A DNA stretch of 64,000 nt from the NCBI GenBank assembly GCA_028689585.1, contig JAQVCW010000006.1, positions 62,001 to 126,000 of the forward strand, read 5' to 3'. Position 1 is the stretch's first letter; each line of letters starts with the position of its first letter. This document shows positions 1 to 9,139 of this stretch, in pieces. A program made the position numbers and the translations under genes. The notes below the pieces were generated by a model. The model saw only the letters and a program-made list of their open reading frames with translations, had not been told where the DNA came from and ran no database searches. This DNA is from Lachnospiraceae bacterium. GTDB lineage: Bacteria; Bacillota; Clostridia; Lachnospirales; Lachnospiraceae.

Positions 1-2
1 AG

Positions 3-365
3 ATTTCAGAGCTGGAAGAGGAAGAAAAGGCCATGTTCCTGGAGGATCTGGGCTTGAAGGAATCCGGCCTTGAGAAGCTGATCAAAGCCAGCTACAGTCT
101 TCTGGGCCTGCTCAGCTACCTGACTGCCGGTGAGACGGAGACCAGAGCCTGGACCATTACAAAAGGAATGAAAGCACCTCAGGCAGCAGGGAAAATTCAC
201 TCTGACTTTGAGAGAGGTTTTATCCGGGCAGAGGTAGTGAACTATCAGAATCTGCTGGACTGCGGTTCTTTGGCTGCAGCGAAGGAAAAGGGTCTGGTGG
301 GCCTGGAAGGAAAGGATTACGTGGTGCAAGACGGCGATGTGATTCTGTTCCGCTTTAATGTCTGA
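3..365 (+). CDS. ychF: Redox-regulated ATPase YchF (OLA1 family), C-terminal part
   Basis: The gene is cut by the left edge, and the frame is open from base 3. About 120 residues are visible, ending at a TGA (363-365). They match the C-terminal end of YchF/OLA1, an Obg-family P-loop ATPase that binds ribosomes and is linked to oxidative-stress control. The visible part is the end of the helical region and the TGS-like domain: the segment with LTAGETETRAWTI, the KIHSDFERGF stretch, and the ending GDVILFRFNV are typical of the family. The nucleotide-binding domain lies outside the window. lgt follows 27 bp downstream on the same strand, so the two may be co-transcribed. Confidence 0.93.
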   Translation: MSELEEEEKAMFLEDLGLKESGLEKLIKASYSLLGLLSYLTAGETETRAWTITKGMKAPQAAGKIHSDFERGFIRAEVVNYQNLLDCGSLAAAKEKGLVGLEGKDYVVQDGDVILFRFNV

Positions 366-392
366 TGAATTAAAAAGGGAAAGGAACGGCTT

Positions 393-1292
393 ATGACCAC
401 ATCTATCAGTTTTCCAAATCTTGGCCTGTATTTTTCCAATGTAGGAAAGAACATCTCCATCTTTGGATTTGAAATAGCCTATTATGGAATTGTGCTCGCG
501 ATTGCGATGGTGACAGGAATATGTCTGGCAATGTGGGCTGCAAAAAAAACAGGGCAGAATCCGGACAGCTATTTTGATTTTGCCATGATTGCGATTGTGG
601 TTTCACTGATCTGCGCCAGATTGTATTATGTGATTTTTTCCTGGGATTATTATGGACAGCATCCCCTGGAGATACTGAATTTCAGGGAAGGCGGGCTGGC
701 GATTTACGGAGGCGTGATTGGCGGTGTGCTGACCTGCTTTATCTATTCCAAAGTAAAAAAAATGCGGTTTGGCCAGGTTCTGGATACGGCCTGTCTCGGA
801 CTGATCTGGGGGCAGTGTCTGGGCCGCTGGGGAAATTTCTTTAACAGAGAAGCATTTGGCGGCTATACGGACAATCTTCTGGCGATGCGTCTTCCGGTGG
901 ATGCGGTCCGTTCCGGAGAACTGACTTCGGGCATGCTGGAGAATGCGATAGAGCTGGATGGAATTCAGTATATCCAGGTGCATCCCACGTTTCTATATGA
1001 ATCACTCTGGAATCTGGGCGTATTGGTGGTGCTGCTGATCATTACTCTGAAGCTGAAGAAAAAATTTCATGGAGAAATTTTTCTGTTCTATGGCCTCCTC
1101 TATGGACTGGGCCGCTTCTGGATCGAAGGACTGCGGACGGATCAGCTTCTGCTTCCGGTTATAAAGCTTCCGGTATCACAGGTGCTGTCGGCACTGCTGG
1201 TAGTGGGATGTCTGATTGGGATACTGGTTTTGAGACGAAGAGGCACTGTATTGGAGGATCATACGGCGGAAAGATACGATAAGGGGGAATAA
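393..1292 (+). CDS. lgt: Prolipoprotein diacylglyceryl transferase Lgt
   Basis: A 299-residue polytopic membrane enzyme that moves diacylglycerol from phosphatidylglycerol to the lipobox cysteine of prolipoproteins. The family signature is visible: GRWGNFFNREAFGG around residues 149-162, the HPTFLYES motif near residues 197-204, and a late GLRTDQLL segment. Hydrophobic segments are spread through the protein, including a first one near residues 25-50. The AAAGGAA stretch before the ATG supports the start. The gene ends 2 bp before mreB, which suggests one operon. Lipoprotein substrates in this window include the CotH protein at 49001. Confidence 0.95.
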   Translation: MTTSISFPNLGLYFSNVGKNISIFGFEIAYYGIVLAIAMVTGICLAMWAAKKTGQNPDSYFDFAMIAIVVSLICARLYYVIFSWDYYGQHPLEILNFREGGLAIYGGVIGGVLTCFIYSKVKKMRFGQVLDTACLGLIWGQCLGRWGNFFNREAFGGYTDNLLAMRLPVDAVRSGELTSGMLENAIELDGIQYIQVHPTFLYESLWNLGVLVVLLIITLKLKKKFHGEIFLFYGLLYGLGRFWIEGLRTDQLLLPVIKLPVSQVLSALLVVGCLIGILVLRRRGTVLEDHTAERYDKGE

Positions 1293-1294
1293 GC

Positions 1295-2299
1295 ATGGCG
1301 GCAACAGATATCGGGATTGACCTTGGCACCTCCAGCATACTGGTATATGTCAGAGGCAAGGGCGTTGTATTAAAAGAACCGTCTATTGTAGCATATGACA
1401 GGGATAACGAAAAGATAAAAGCAATCGGAGAAGAAGCCAGGCTGATGCTGGGGCGGACGCCGGGAAATATCGTGGCAGTCAGACCGATGAAAAATGGCGT
1501 TATTTCTGATTATGCCGTGACGGAGCAGATGCTGCGTTATTTTATTCAAAAAGCGGTGGGAAAGCTTTCCTTCCGTAAACCAAGAGTCAGCATCTGCGTG
1601 CCCACCAGTGTTACTGAGGTGGAGAAAAAGGCAGTGGAGGATGCGACTTATCAGGCGGGAGCCCGGGAAGTGCACATTGTGGAGCAGCCCATCGCAGCGG
1701 CCATCGGAGCGGAAATCGATATTTCCAGGCCCAGCGGAAATATGGTGGTGGATATCGGAGGCGGCACCTGCAATGTGGCGGTGATCTCGCTGGATGGCAT
1801 TGTGGTGAGCAATTCCATTAAAATCGGAGGAGACGATTTTGACGATGCTATCGTAAAGTATGTCCGCACGAAGTATGGCATGATGATCAGTGAGCAGGCG
1901 GCAGAAGAGATTAAGATTGCCATCGGTACGGCATTTGAACGCCCGGAGCAGAAGGTGATGGAAGTCAAGGGGCGCGATCTGGTAAATGGTCTGCCAAAGA
2001 CCGCAAATGTGACCTCTGAGGATACCCGGGATGCCCTGAAGGATGTGGTGGCGCAGATTGTGGATGCAGTACATAATGTCCTGGAGCGGACGCCTCCGGA
2101 GCTGGCGGCAGATGTGGTGGACCGGGGGATTGTTCTGGTGGGCGGAGGCGCCCTGCTGGATGGCCTGGAGGAGCTGATCGAGGCGAAGACCGGGGTAAAT
2201 ACCATGACAGCAGAGGATCCCATGACAGCGGTGGCGATCGGAACCGGAAGGTATGCGGAACTGACCGACGCCAGACTGCGGATGGAAGAGGAAGAATAA
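1295..2299 (+). CDS. mreB: Rod shape-determining protein MreB/Mbl family
   Basis: A 334-residue bacterial actin homologue that polymerises under the membrane and guides the lateral cell-wall elongation machinery. Actin-fold nucleotide motifs are present: phosphate-1 (DIGIDLGTSS, residues 5-14), phosphate-2 (VVDIGGGTCNVAV, about residues 151-163) and the adenosine motif (LVGGGALLDGL near residue 280). The length fits MreB. A GGGGGA stretch lies 7 nt before the ATG. It follows lgt by 2 bp. There is no mreC or mreD next to it, so this could be Mbl or a second MreB; sequence reading alone cannot separate these. Confidence 0.92.
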   Translation: MAATDIGIDLGTSSILVYVRGKGVVLKEPSIVAYDRDNEKIKAIGEEARLMLGRTPGNIVAVRPMKNGVISDYAVTEQMLRYFIQKAVGKLSFRKPRVSICVPTSVTEVEKKAVEDATYQAGAREVHIVEQPIAAAIGAEIDISRPSGNMVVDIGGGTCNVAVISLDGIVVSNSIKIGGDDFDDAIVKYVRTKYGMMISEQAAEEIKIAIGTAFERPEQKVMEVKGRDLVNGLPKTANVTSEDTRDALKDVVAQIVDAVHNVLERTPPELAADVVDRGIVLVGGGALLDGLEELIEAKTGVNTMTAEDPMTAVAIGTGRYAELTDARLRMEEEE

Positions 2300-2304
2300 A
2301 CACT

Positions 2305-2327
2305 GTGAGTCCGGCTGCCGGACTCAC
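2305..2327. other. Perfect hairpin between mreB and recD2
   Basis: An 11-bp perfect inverted repeat, GTGAGTCCGGC and GCCGGACTCAC, is separated by one base right after the mreB stop. No T-run follows, so it is not a classic terminator. It may stabilise the mRNA 3' end or act as a processing site. Confidence 0.5.
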
Positions 2328-2368
2328 GGCTGTGACAAGAAGAATAAATAACGATGGAGCACTGCCGA

Positions 2369-4576
2369 ATGGAGACGATAGAAGGTTACGTGGAACATAT
2401 TGTCTATCGGAATGAGGACAATGGATATACAGTTATGAATATGGTGTCAGAAGGGGAGGAGATCACGTGTGTTGGGATTCTCCCTTTTGTGTCAGAAGGA
2501 GAGCTGGTGGAAGCGGGCGGCCGCTATACGGAGCATTCCACCTACGGGGAACAGTTTCAGATTGAGACCTATGAGATAAAGGCACCGGAGGATGCGCTGG
2601 CGATGGAACGCTATCTGGGTTCTGGCGCCATCAAAGGCGTGGGAGGCGCATTGGCGGCCCGAATCGTCCGCCGCTTCAGGGAAGACACCTTCCGGATCAT
2701 TGAAATGGAGCCGGAGCGGCTGTCGGAGATTAAGGGCATCAGTGAAAAAAAGGCCAGGGAAATCGCCCAGCAGGTAGAGGAAAAAAAGGATATGCGGGAG
2801 GCGATGATATTCCTGCAGAAGTATGGTATTTCTACCGCATTATCAGTGAAGATATATCAGAAATACGGAGCCGGGATCTATAGCGTAATGCAGGAAAATC
2901 CTTACCGCATGGCGGATGATATCGCAGGGGTAGGCTTTCGGATTGCGGATGAGATTGCCAGGAAGGCAGGCATCCATACCGATTCCGATTTCCGTATTAA
3001 GAGCGGCATTTTTTATACTCTGCAGCAGGCATCTGCAGATGGACACATCTATCTTCCAAGAAAAAATCTGCTGCAGCAGACAACGGAGCTGCTGGGAGTG
3101 AATCTGGACAGTCTGGATCAGCATTTGATGGATATGGCGGTGGATAAGAAGATTGCCATAAAAGAGGAAGAGGGAGAAGTGCGTGTCTATGCTTCTTCTT
3201 ATTATTATCTGGAGCTGAACACGGCCAAAATGCTGCATGATCTGAATATTCACGGAGAAATAGACGAAGAGAAGGTTCTGAAAAAAATTCAGGGCATCGA
3301 AAAGGAAAATGATACCGTTCTGGATGAAAAGCAGCGGCAGGCGATTATTGAAACAGTGCGGTGCGGTGTGACCGTAATTACCGGCGGACCCGGTACCGGA
3401 AAGACGACCACCATTAATACGATTATCAGTTATTTTGAAACGGAAGGTCTGGAAATAGCTCTGGCGGCACCTACCGGACGGGCGGCAAAGAGAATGACAG
3501 AGGCGACCGGATACGAAGCCAGGACCATTCACCGGCTGCTGGAGGTGGCAGGCGGTCCGGATGGAGGCAGCGGAGGCTTTGGCCGCAATGCACAAAATCC
3601 CCTGGAGGCGGATGTGATCATAGTGGATGAAATGTCCATGGTGGATATCCATCTTTTCTATGCCCTCCTTTCGGCGATCCCGGTGGGAACCAGACTGGTT
3701 CTGGTAGGGGATGTAAATCAGCTTCCGTCGGTGGGACCCGGGTGTGTGCTGAAGGATATTATTGAATCTGATCAGTGCCAGACCGTATGTCTGACCAGAA
3801 TTTTCCGCCAGGCGACCACCAGTGACATTGTGGTAAATGCCCACAAGATCAATCGGGGAGAGCACATGGTGCTGGACAATAAGAGCAGCGATTTCTTCTT
3901 TCTGAAACGGAACGATGCCAATGTCATTATCAGCATCGTGATTCAACTGGTGCGGGAAAAGATGCCAAAATATGTGAATGCAGAACAGAGCGAAATTCAG
4001 GTGCTCACGCCCATGAAGAAGGGGCTGCTGGGGGTAGAGCGGCTGAACCGCATCCTTCAGGAATATCTAAATCCCACGGATGGCAGAAAAAAGGAGCATT
4101 CCAGAGGCGAAACCTTATTCCGGGAGGGGGATAAGGTGATGCAGATCAAGAACAATTATCAGATTGAATGGGAGGTCCGGGGCCGGCACGGTATGCCGGT
4201 GGACCGGGGAACTGGTGTGTTTAACGGAGATATGGGCATTATCCGGGAAATCAACGAATATACAGAAAAGGTGGAAGTAGAATTCGATGAACAGCGGCGT
4301 GTCCAGTACCCCTTTACCGGACTGGAGGAGCTGGAGCTGGCCTACGCGGTGACTATACACAAATCCCAGGGCAGCGAATACCCCGCAGTGGTGATACCGC
4401 TTTTGAGCGGACCGCGGATGCTGATGAACCGCAATCTTTTGTATACTGCGGTGACCAGAGCGAAAAGCTGCGTGACGCTGGTGGGAGATCCGGAGACATT
4501 TTATCAGATGATTGATAATACGATGGAGCAGAAGCGGTACAGCAGCCTGGCATTGAGAATAAAAGAACTGGGCTGA
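2369..4576 (+). CDS. recD2: ATP-dependent RecD-like DNA helicase RecD2
   Basis: About 735 residues; an SF1B 5'-3' DNA helicase of the RecD2 class, which acts without RecBC in DNA repair. In order it has an N-terminal OB-like region, helix-hairpin-helix motifs (around residues 75-180), Walker A (GGPGTGKTT near residue 339), Walker B (VIIVDEMSMVD), the LVGDVNQLPSVG motif, an SH3-like insert, and C-terminal motifs with TIHKSQGSEYP and YTAVTRAK. An ATG at 2354 is possible, but the ATG at 2369 has GGAG 9 nt upstream and gives METIEGYVEHI, the usual start of this family. The ComF-type gene follows, a common pairing in Clostridia as I recall it. Confidence 0.93.
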   Translation: METIEGYVEHIVYRNEDNGYTVMNMVSEGEEITCVGILPFVSEGELVEAGGRYTEHSTYGEQFQIETYEIKAPEDALAMERYLGSGAIKGVGGALAARIVRRFREDTFRIIEMEPERLSEIKGISEKKAREIAQQVEEKKDMREAMIFLQKYGISTALSVKIYQKYGAGIYSVMQENPYRMADDIAGVGFRIADEIARKAGIHTDSDFRIKSGIFYTLQQASADGHIYLPRKNLLQQTTELLGVNLDSLDQHLMDMAVDKKIAIKEEEGEVRVYASSYYYLELNTAKMLHDLNIHGEIDEEKVLKKIQGIEKENDTVLDEKQRQAIIETVRCGVTVITGGPGTGKTTTINTIISYFETEGLEIALAAPTGRAAKRMTEATGYEARTIHRLLEVAGGPDGGSGGFGRNAQNPLEADVIIVDEMSMVDIHLFYALLSAIPVGTRLVLVGDVNQLPSVGPGCVLKDIIESDQCQTVCLTRIFRQATTSDIVVNAHKINRGEHMVLDNKSSDFFFLKRNDANVIISIVIQLVREKMPKYVNAEQSEIQVLTPMKKGLLGVERLNRILQEYLNPTDGRKKEHSRGETLFREGDKVMQIKNNYQIEWEVRGRHGMPVDRGTGVFNGDMGIIREINEYTEKVEVEFDEQRRVQYPFTGLEELELAYAVTIHKSQGSEYPAVVIPLLSGPRMLMNRNLLYTAVTRAKSCVTLVGDPETFYQMIDNTMEQKRYSSLALRIKELG

Positions 4577-4620
4577 TGTTCTAGGATTGTATCAAGTTTT
4601 CAAGGAAAGCAGGGCGGAAA

Positions 4621-5367
4621 ATGGGAAGAGGGAAGGGGCGGAAAGGGTACATTTTTGAGATCGGAGAGAGCTTGTTAGAGCTTCTGTATCCGAAACGGTG
4701 TCCGATCTGTGAGAAAATACTGGGAAGGAAAGAGGGCAGGGTCTGTGACGGCTGCAGGAAGAAGCTGCCTTATATCCGGGAACCCAGGTGCATGAGCTGC
4801 GGAAAGGTATTGAAGCGGGAAGAGCAGGAATACTGCCAGAGCTGTGAAAAGGGGCTGCATTCTTTTGATCAGGGGATTTCCACTTTTTTATATGAAAAGA
4901 AGCTGCGGCATTCGATTCACCGGATGAAATTTCAGAACCGGAGGGAATATCTGGATTTTTATGCGGAGGAGATGGTGAGGGAAAGCCGAAGATATCTGTT
5001 GGCATGGAAGCCGGATGTGCTGATCCCGATTCCGATGTACCGGCGAAAGGAAAAAGCGAGGGGATATAATCAGAGCAGACTGCTGGCGGAGAAGTTCGGC
5101 CGGCTGACAGGTATTGAGGTGGACTGCAAAAGTGTGATCCGGTGCCGCGAGACACTTCCCCAGAAAGAGCTTACTGCACAGGAACGAAAGAAGAACTTGA
5201 AAGGGGCATTTCAGATCACGGCACCCGAGCGGATCAAAAAAAGGATTCTTCTGATTGATGACATTTATACCACCGGCGCCACCGTGGATGCAGTCAGCAG
5301 CCTGCTGAAAAAGCACGGAGCGGGCCCGGTTTATTTTCTTACCATATGCAGCGGAAATGGAAAATAA
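4621..5367 (+). CDS. comF: ComF family protein (phosphoribosyltransferase fold)
   Basis: A 248-residue ComF-type protein, linked to DNA uptake and natural competence but conserved in many species that are not known to be competent. The N-terminal third carries several CxxC pairs (CPIC, CDGC, CMSC, CQSC, residues about 24-80) that probably bind zinc. The C-terminal part has the type I PRTase signature ILLIDDIYTTGATVDAV (residues about 216-232). It lies 44 bp after recD2 with a GGCGGAAA stretch before the ATG. The family function in DNA processing fits the helicase neighbour, but its substrate is unknown. Confidence 0.88.
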   Translation: MGRGKGRKGYIFEIGESLLELLYPKRCPICEKILGRKEGRVCDGCRKKLPYIREPRCMSCGKVLKREEQEYCQSCEKGLHSFDQGISTFLYEKKLRHSIHRMKFQNRREYLDFYAEEMVRESRRYLLAWKPDVLIPIPMYRRKEKARGYNQSRLLAEKFGRLTGIEVDCKSVIRCRETLPQKELTAQERKKNLKGAFQITAPERIKKRILLIDDIYTTGATVDAVSSLLKKHGAGPVYFLTICSGNGK

Positions 5368-5384
5368 ACGGTATGCATCACCTG

Positions 5385-5600
5385 GCAATTATGATATAAT
5401 GAGTGTTAGAGAGCCAACACGCTTGCGTGATTGGCGAACGGCGAATGACGATCATGAAGCGGTTTTCTTCATGATATAATAGGTGCAAAGCGCATGCAGA
5501 AAACGCAAAAAGCGCGTTTGCGCTTTGCGTGGGTAATTGCCCAAAAGCAGGACAATTACATGATATAATAACAGCAAAGCGCATGAGCCAACACGCTTGG
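5385..5600. repeat. Repeat family A, copy 1 (double-hairpin intergenic repeat)
   Basis: The gap between comF and the next gene is filled with modular repeats. The core hairpin has arms GCAAAGCGC (5485-5493) and GCGCTTTGC (5520-5528), with an inner pair AAACGC (5501-5506) and GCGTTT (5514-5519). A second hairpin follows with arms GTAATTG (5533-5539) and CAATTAC (5553-5559). The string ATGATATAAT occurs three times (5391, 5471, 5560) and GAGCCAACACGCTTG twice (near 5412 and 5584). A further hairpin, ATCATGAAG/CTTCATGAT, spans about 5451-5473. Related copies are at 25938, 34601 and 63432. Each TATAAT resembles a -10 box, but I see no convincing -35 for most of them. Confidence 0.8.
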
Positions 5601-5626
5601 AAAGAAGAGCAAAGGAAGTGGATGGA

Positions 5627-6031
5627 ATGGCAGACCAGAACAGGATCCGGCTGATGAGCCAACTGGCAATTCTGGAAAAACATGATGGAAAAGATCTGGA
5701 ACGTTTTCAGAAAAGCTTTCGAAGTGATTATGTTGGAATTCCCATGTTAAAAAATGCACTTCGCATCACGGCTGTTTTTCTGTTGCTGCTGTTGATCTGG
5801 GGAAGCGGCAGGATAGAGTGGCTTCTGGATGTGATTGCTCAGGGACAGAGCGCTCTTCTGCTGACAGGAGTATTGGCAGCTTATGCTACGCTGCTGCTGG
5901 TGACTCTGATGATTACGTTCCTGGCGGCATCGGCCAGTTATTTTCGGGTGAGACAGAAGGCGGAGGCATATCAGGCACTGCTGCAGGAGCTGATGACTGA
6001 GAACATGGAGGGAAATGATGAGAGCGTGTAG
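5627..6031 (+). CDS. Small membrane protein of unknown function
   Basis: A 134-residue protein with a polar N-terminus (about 40 residues), then two or three hydrophobic segments (about residues 43-65, 72-95 and 95-115) and a charged C-terminus. I do not recognise the family. The start at 5627 is chosen because AAAGGAAG lies 8-9 nt upstream; the frame is also open from a TTG at 5597 inside the repeat. It overlaps the next membrane-protein gene by 14 bp, so the two are probably co-translated and lead into cdaA-cdaR. Confidence 0.7.
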   Translation: MADQNRIRLMSQLAILEKHDGKDLERFQKSFRSDYVGIPMLKNALRITAVFLLLLLIWGSGRIEWLLDVIAQGQSALLLTGVLAAYATLLLVTLMITFLAASASYFRVRQKAEAYQALLQELMTENMEGNDESV

Positions 6032-6947
6032 ACAGATAAAAAACAGGCTGATCCATTTTTATTCCGGATATGATTCTTATTTAACAGCGGCATTGAAATT
6101 TTTCGCTGCGTTTGCGGTTTTATTTTATCTGTCGGTATCCATGGGGTATCTGACAGTTCTAAATCAAATACTGATTATTTTTATTGTGGCAGCATGCTGT
6201 TCTTTTCTGCCGGGAAATGCACTGATCCTGGCGGGGACGGTATTTCTGGAAGGTCATTTTTACGGATATTCTCTGAGTACGGCCATCTGCGGAGGAATTT
6301 TGCTCCTTATCCTGCTGCTGCTTTATTTCTGCTTTCTGCCCGGACAGAGCTATGTGGTGGTTCTGACTGCACTGGCGCTGGCCTTACACATACCTTGTAT
6401 GGTGCCGGTAGTATGCGGACTGATGCTGGGAGCCGGAGCATTTGCCGGGATTGCCATGGGAACCGGAGTTTATTTTCTGGCCTATGGTCTGTGTCTGAAG
6501 CCGGCGGTTCAGGAGGGACTTGGAGAGGCCATGCTGAACCATATCCTGCAGAGCTTTCAGCAGGTGCTGGTGAATCAGGATATGTTTCTGGCTCTGGTGA
6601 TCCTGGCGGCAGCTTTTTTCGTTGTTTATCTCATACGGCGCCTGCCGGTGAACTATAGCTGGCATACTGCGATTGTTTCCGGTATTGTTGTCTATCTGCT
6701 GCTCTCTGTGATGGGACCGCTTTTGCTGGGAACAAAGCTGAATATCGGCCTGCTGGCACTGGACGTGCTGATTGGGGCGGGAACGGGACTGATCCTTTTG
6801 TTTTTCTGCTTTTCGCTGGATTATGGGCGGACCGAATATCTGCAGTTTGAAGATGATGAGTATTATTATTATGTAAAAGCAATCCCGAAAATGGAAATGG
6901 ATGAGACGGACAGCTTGGCAAAAAAGGAGACCATAAAAAATGAATAA
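6018..6947 (+). CDS. Polytopic membrane protein of unknown function, upstream of cdaA
   Basis: A 309-residue, very hydrophobic protein with about eight predicted membrane segments and an acidic C-terminal tail that contains a run of tyrosines (DDEYYYYV near residue 280). I do not recognise a named family. GGAGGG at 6007-6012 favours the ATG at 6018 over that at 6015. It overlaps cdaA by 8 bp, and the preceding gene by 14 bp, so it is translationally coupled to the diadenylate cyclase. That position suggests a role in membrane assembly or control of CdaA, which is inference from context only. Confidence 0.72.
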   Translation: MRACRQIKNRLIHFYSGYDSYLTAALKFFAAFAVLFYLSVSMGYLTVLNQILIIFIVAACCSFLPGNALILAGTVFLEGHFYGYSLSTAICGGILLLILLLLYFCFLPGQSYVVVLTALALALHIPCMVPVVCGLMLGAGAFAGIAMGTGVYFLAYGLCLKPAVQEGLGEAMLNHILQSFQQVLVNQDMFLALVILAAAFFVVYLIRRLPVNYSWHTAIVSGIVVYLLLSVMGPLLLGTKLNIGLLALDVLIGAGTGLILLFFCFSLDYGRTEYLQFEDDEYYYYVKAIPKMEMDETDSLAKKETIKNE

Positions 6948-7815
6948 GATTTTAAACTGGCTTAAGGGCTTTCTTCCATGGTTTAAACTTCCTTCTATTT
7001 CTATTACAATTACAGATATTCTGGAAATTATTATTTTAGCATTTCTTGTTTACAAGCTGCTGCTGTGGATTAAGAACACAAGAGCCTGGACACTGCTGAA
7101 AGGTATCCTGACCATTGTATTCTGCGTCTGCATTATTTATCTGCTGCAGATGGATACCCTGATTTATATTGTGAATAAGGGTCTCAGCATTGCAATTATC
7201 ACAGCGGTTGTTGTATTTCAGCCGGAGCTGAGAAAGGTTTTGGAGCAGCTTGGAGAGAAAAAATTCATTTCGAGTCTTCTGCCGCTGGATAATGTCCGGT
7301 CGGTACAGCAGTTGTTCAGCGATAAGACAGTGAATGAGCTGGTGAAAGCCACGGTGGAGATGGCAAAGGTAAAGACAGGAGCGCTGATTGTAATTGAACA
7401 GAAGGAAACGCTGGAAGAATATGAAAGAACCGGAATTAAACTGGATGCACTTCTCACCAGCCAGCTTCTGATCAATATTTTTGAACATAATACACCGCTG
7501 CATGACGGAGCCATTGTGGTTCGCGGTGACCGGGTGACGGCGGCTACCTGCTATCTGCCGCTGTCAGATAATATGAAGCTGAGCAAGGCGCTTGGAACCA
7601 GACACAGAGCGGGAGTGGGCATCAGTGAGGTGACGGATTCCCTGACCGTTATTGTCTCAGAGGAGACGGGCTATATTTCCGTCGCATACAGAGGAGAGCT
7701 CCAGCGGAATATCAGTGGAGAAGAATTGAAAGAACGGCTGATTGTTCTTCAGAACAAGTCGATTATTTCCAGAAAATTTAAAATATGGAAAGGATGGACG
7801 AAAAATGAAGAATAA
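6940..7815 (+). CDS. cdaA: Diadenylate cyclase CdaA (DacA)
   Basis: A 291-residue membrane-bound enzyme that makes cyclic di-AMP from two ATP. Three hydrophobic segments occupy about residues 22-95, followed by a DAC (DisA_N) domain. The catalytic motifs are DGA (residues 189-191, in PLHDGAIV) and GTRHRAG (residues 219-225). The gene overlaps cdaR by 11 bp. The pair controls potassium and osmotic balance and cell-wall state in Firmicutes. Usually glmM follows cdaR; here an HPr-like gene does. Confidence 0.96.
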   Translation: MNKILNWLKGFLPWFKLPSISITITDILEIIILAFLVYKLLLWIKNTRAWTLLKGILTIVFCVCIIYLLQMDTLIYIVNKGLSIAIITAVVVFQPELRKVLEQLGEKKFISSLLPLDNVRSVQQLFSDKTVNELVKATVEMAKVKTGALIVIEQKETLEEYERTGIKLDALLTSQLLINIFEHNTPLHDGAIVVRGDRVTAATCYLPLSDNMKLSKALGTRHRAGVGISEVTDSLTVIVSEETGYISVAYRGELQRNISGEELKERLIVLQNKSIISRKFKIWKGWTKNEE

Positions 7816-9133
7816 TATAAAACGTAGACTTGGCAGTAATCTGGGACTGAAAGCACTTGCTCTTCTGGTTTCCTTTCTGATCTGGATGGTGGTGACCAAC
7901 AGCAACAATCCATCGAGGACGATACTGTTTAACAATGTGCCGATTACCATTGTGAATCAGGACAGCATCGCTGATATTGGAAAGGTAGTGGAGCTGGCGG
8001 GAAAAGGGACGGTCACTCTGAAGGTGACAGAGCGCAGAACCGTGCTGGATCGGCTGGCGAAGAACGGATCCGATTTTTACGTGGAAGCCGATATGGAAAA
8101 CATCAATGATATGAATACGGTGCCGCTGACAGTGACCTGCAGCAATCAGTCCGTGACCTGGGATGAAATCAACATTTCTCCTGCTTCTTTGAAGGTGACG
8201 CTGGAGGATAAAGTAGAGCAGGCATTTGTGATTTCCCCTTCAACCTCAGGCAGTCCTGCCAGTGGATTTGAAGTGGGCAGGATGGAAGTCAAGGAAGGCA
8301 AAAATATATATATTGCCGGTCCGAAAAGTGTAATGCAGATTATCAATCAGGTGGTAGCTCCCGTGAATGTGGCCGGGCTGAGTTCAGATACAACGGTGCC
8401 GTCAACACTGAAGATTATTGATAAAAACGGAGAAGAGCTCTCAGACAGTAAGATGAGCACTCTGGAGATCAAAGACAGCGAAGGCATGGTATTGAATGAA
8501 CGCGCGGTTCAGGTGGCGGTCACCATGTGGAAACAGCAGACCGATATTCCTATTTTTGTGGAAACTACCGGAACACCGGCCTTTGGATACCGGGTGGCAA
8601 ATATCAGTACCATACCGGTCACCATCAGCCTGGCGGGTACAGATGAAGCACTGGCGGCGCTGGATGGGAAGTTCGTACTGAATGAGAAGGTATCGGTAGC
8701 AGGGGCATCTCAGAATATCACGCAGGATATTGATATTACCTCTATGATGGCTGAACTGCCGAACCTGAAGCTGATTACAGACGGAGATCCCAATATTTCA
8801 GTGGAGATACAGATTGAAAAGACAGGAGATGTGACACTGAGTCTTCCGATATCCAATATTGAGCTGTTGAATAAGCCACAGGGCATGGATCTGGTGTTTA
8901 CCCCGGCGGATAAGATTTCTATTGGCATTCATTCCCAGAGCGGGGACAGCGCCAGTATTGCAGCGGCGGACATCAAGGCCAGCATTGATCTGGCAGCCTG
9001 CCAGGAGGAAGGAAATCATGAACTTCCGGTGACGGTAGTGCTTCCGGATGGATATGAACTGGTATCAGATGTGACGATTGTAGTAAATTCGAAAAAGCAG
9101 GCAGAAGAGGTAACCGATACAGAAACGGAGTGA
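7805..9133 (+). CDS. cdaR: CdaR, YbbR-domain regulator of CdaA
   Basis: About 442 residues: a short basic N-terminus, one membrane segment (residues about 14-32, LKALALLVSFLIWMVV) and a long extracellular part built from repeated YbbR domains (about four). CdaR proteins modulate CdaA from outside the membrane. The frame is open from an ATG at 7742 inside cdaA, but the ATG at 7805 is preceded by GGAAAGGATGG and gives the expected short leader, so it is preferred. It overlaps the cdaA stop by 11 bp. Confidence 0.92.
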   Translation: MKNNIKRRLGSNLGLKALALLVSFLIWMVVTNSNNPSRTILFNNVPITIVNQDSIADIGKVVELAGKGTVTLKVTERRTVLDRLAKNGSDFYVEADMENINDMNTVPLTVTCSNQSVTWDEINISPASLKVTLEDKVEQAFVISPSTSGSPASGFEVGRMEVKEGKNIYIAGPKSVMQIINQVVAPVNVAGLSSDTTVPSTLKIIDKNGEELSDSKMSTLEIKDSEGMVLNERAVQVAVTMWKQQTDIPIFVETTGTPAFGYRVANISTIPVTISLAGTDEALAALDGKFVLNEKVSVAGASQNITQDIDITSMMAELPNLKLITDGDPNISVEIQIEKTGDVTLSLPISNIELLNKPQGMDLVFTPADKISIGIHSQSGDSASIAAADIKASIDLAACQEEGNHELPVTVVLPDGYELVSDVTIVVNSKKQAEEVTDTETE

Positions 9134-9139
9134 GGCAGC

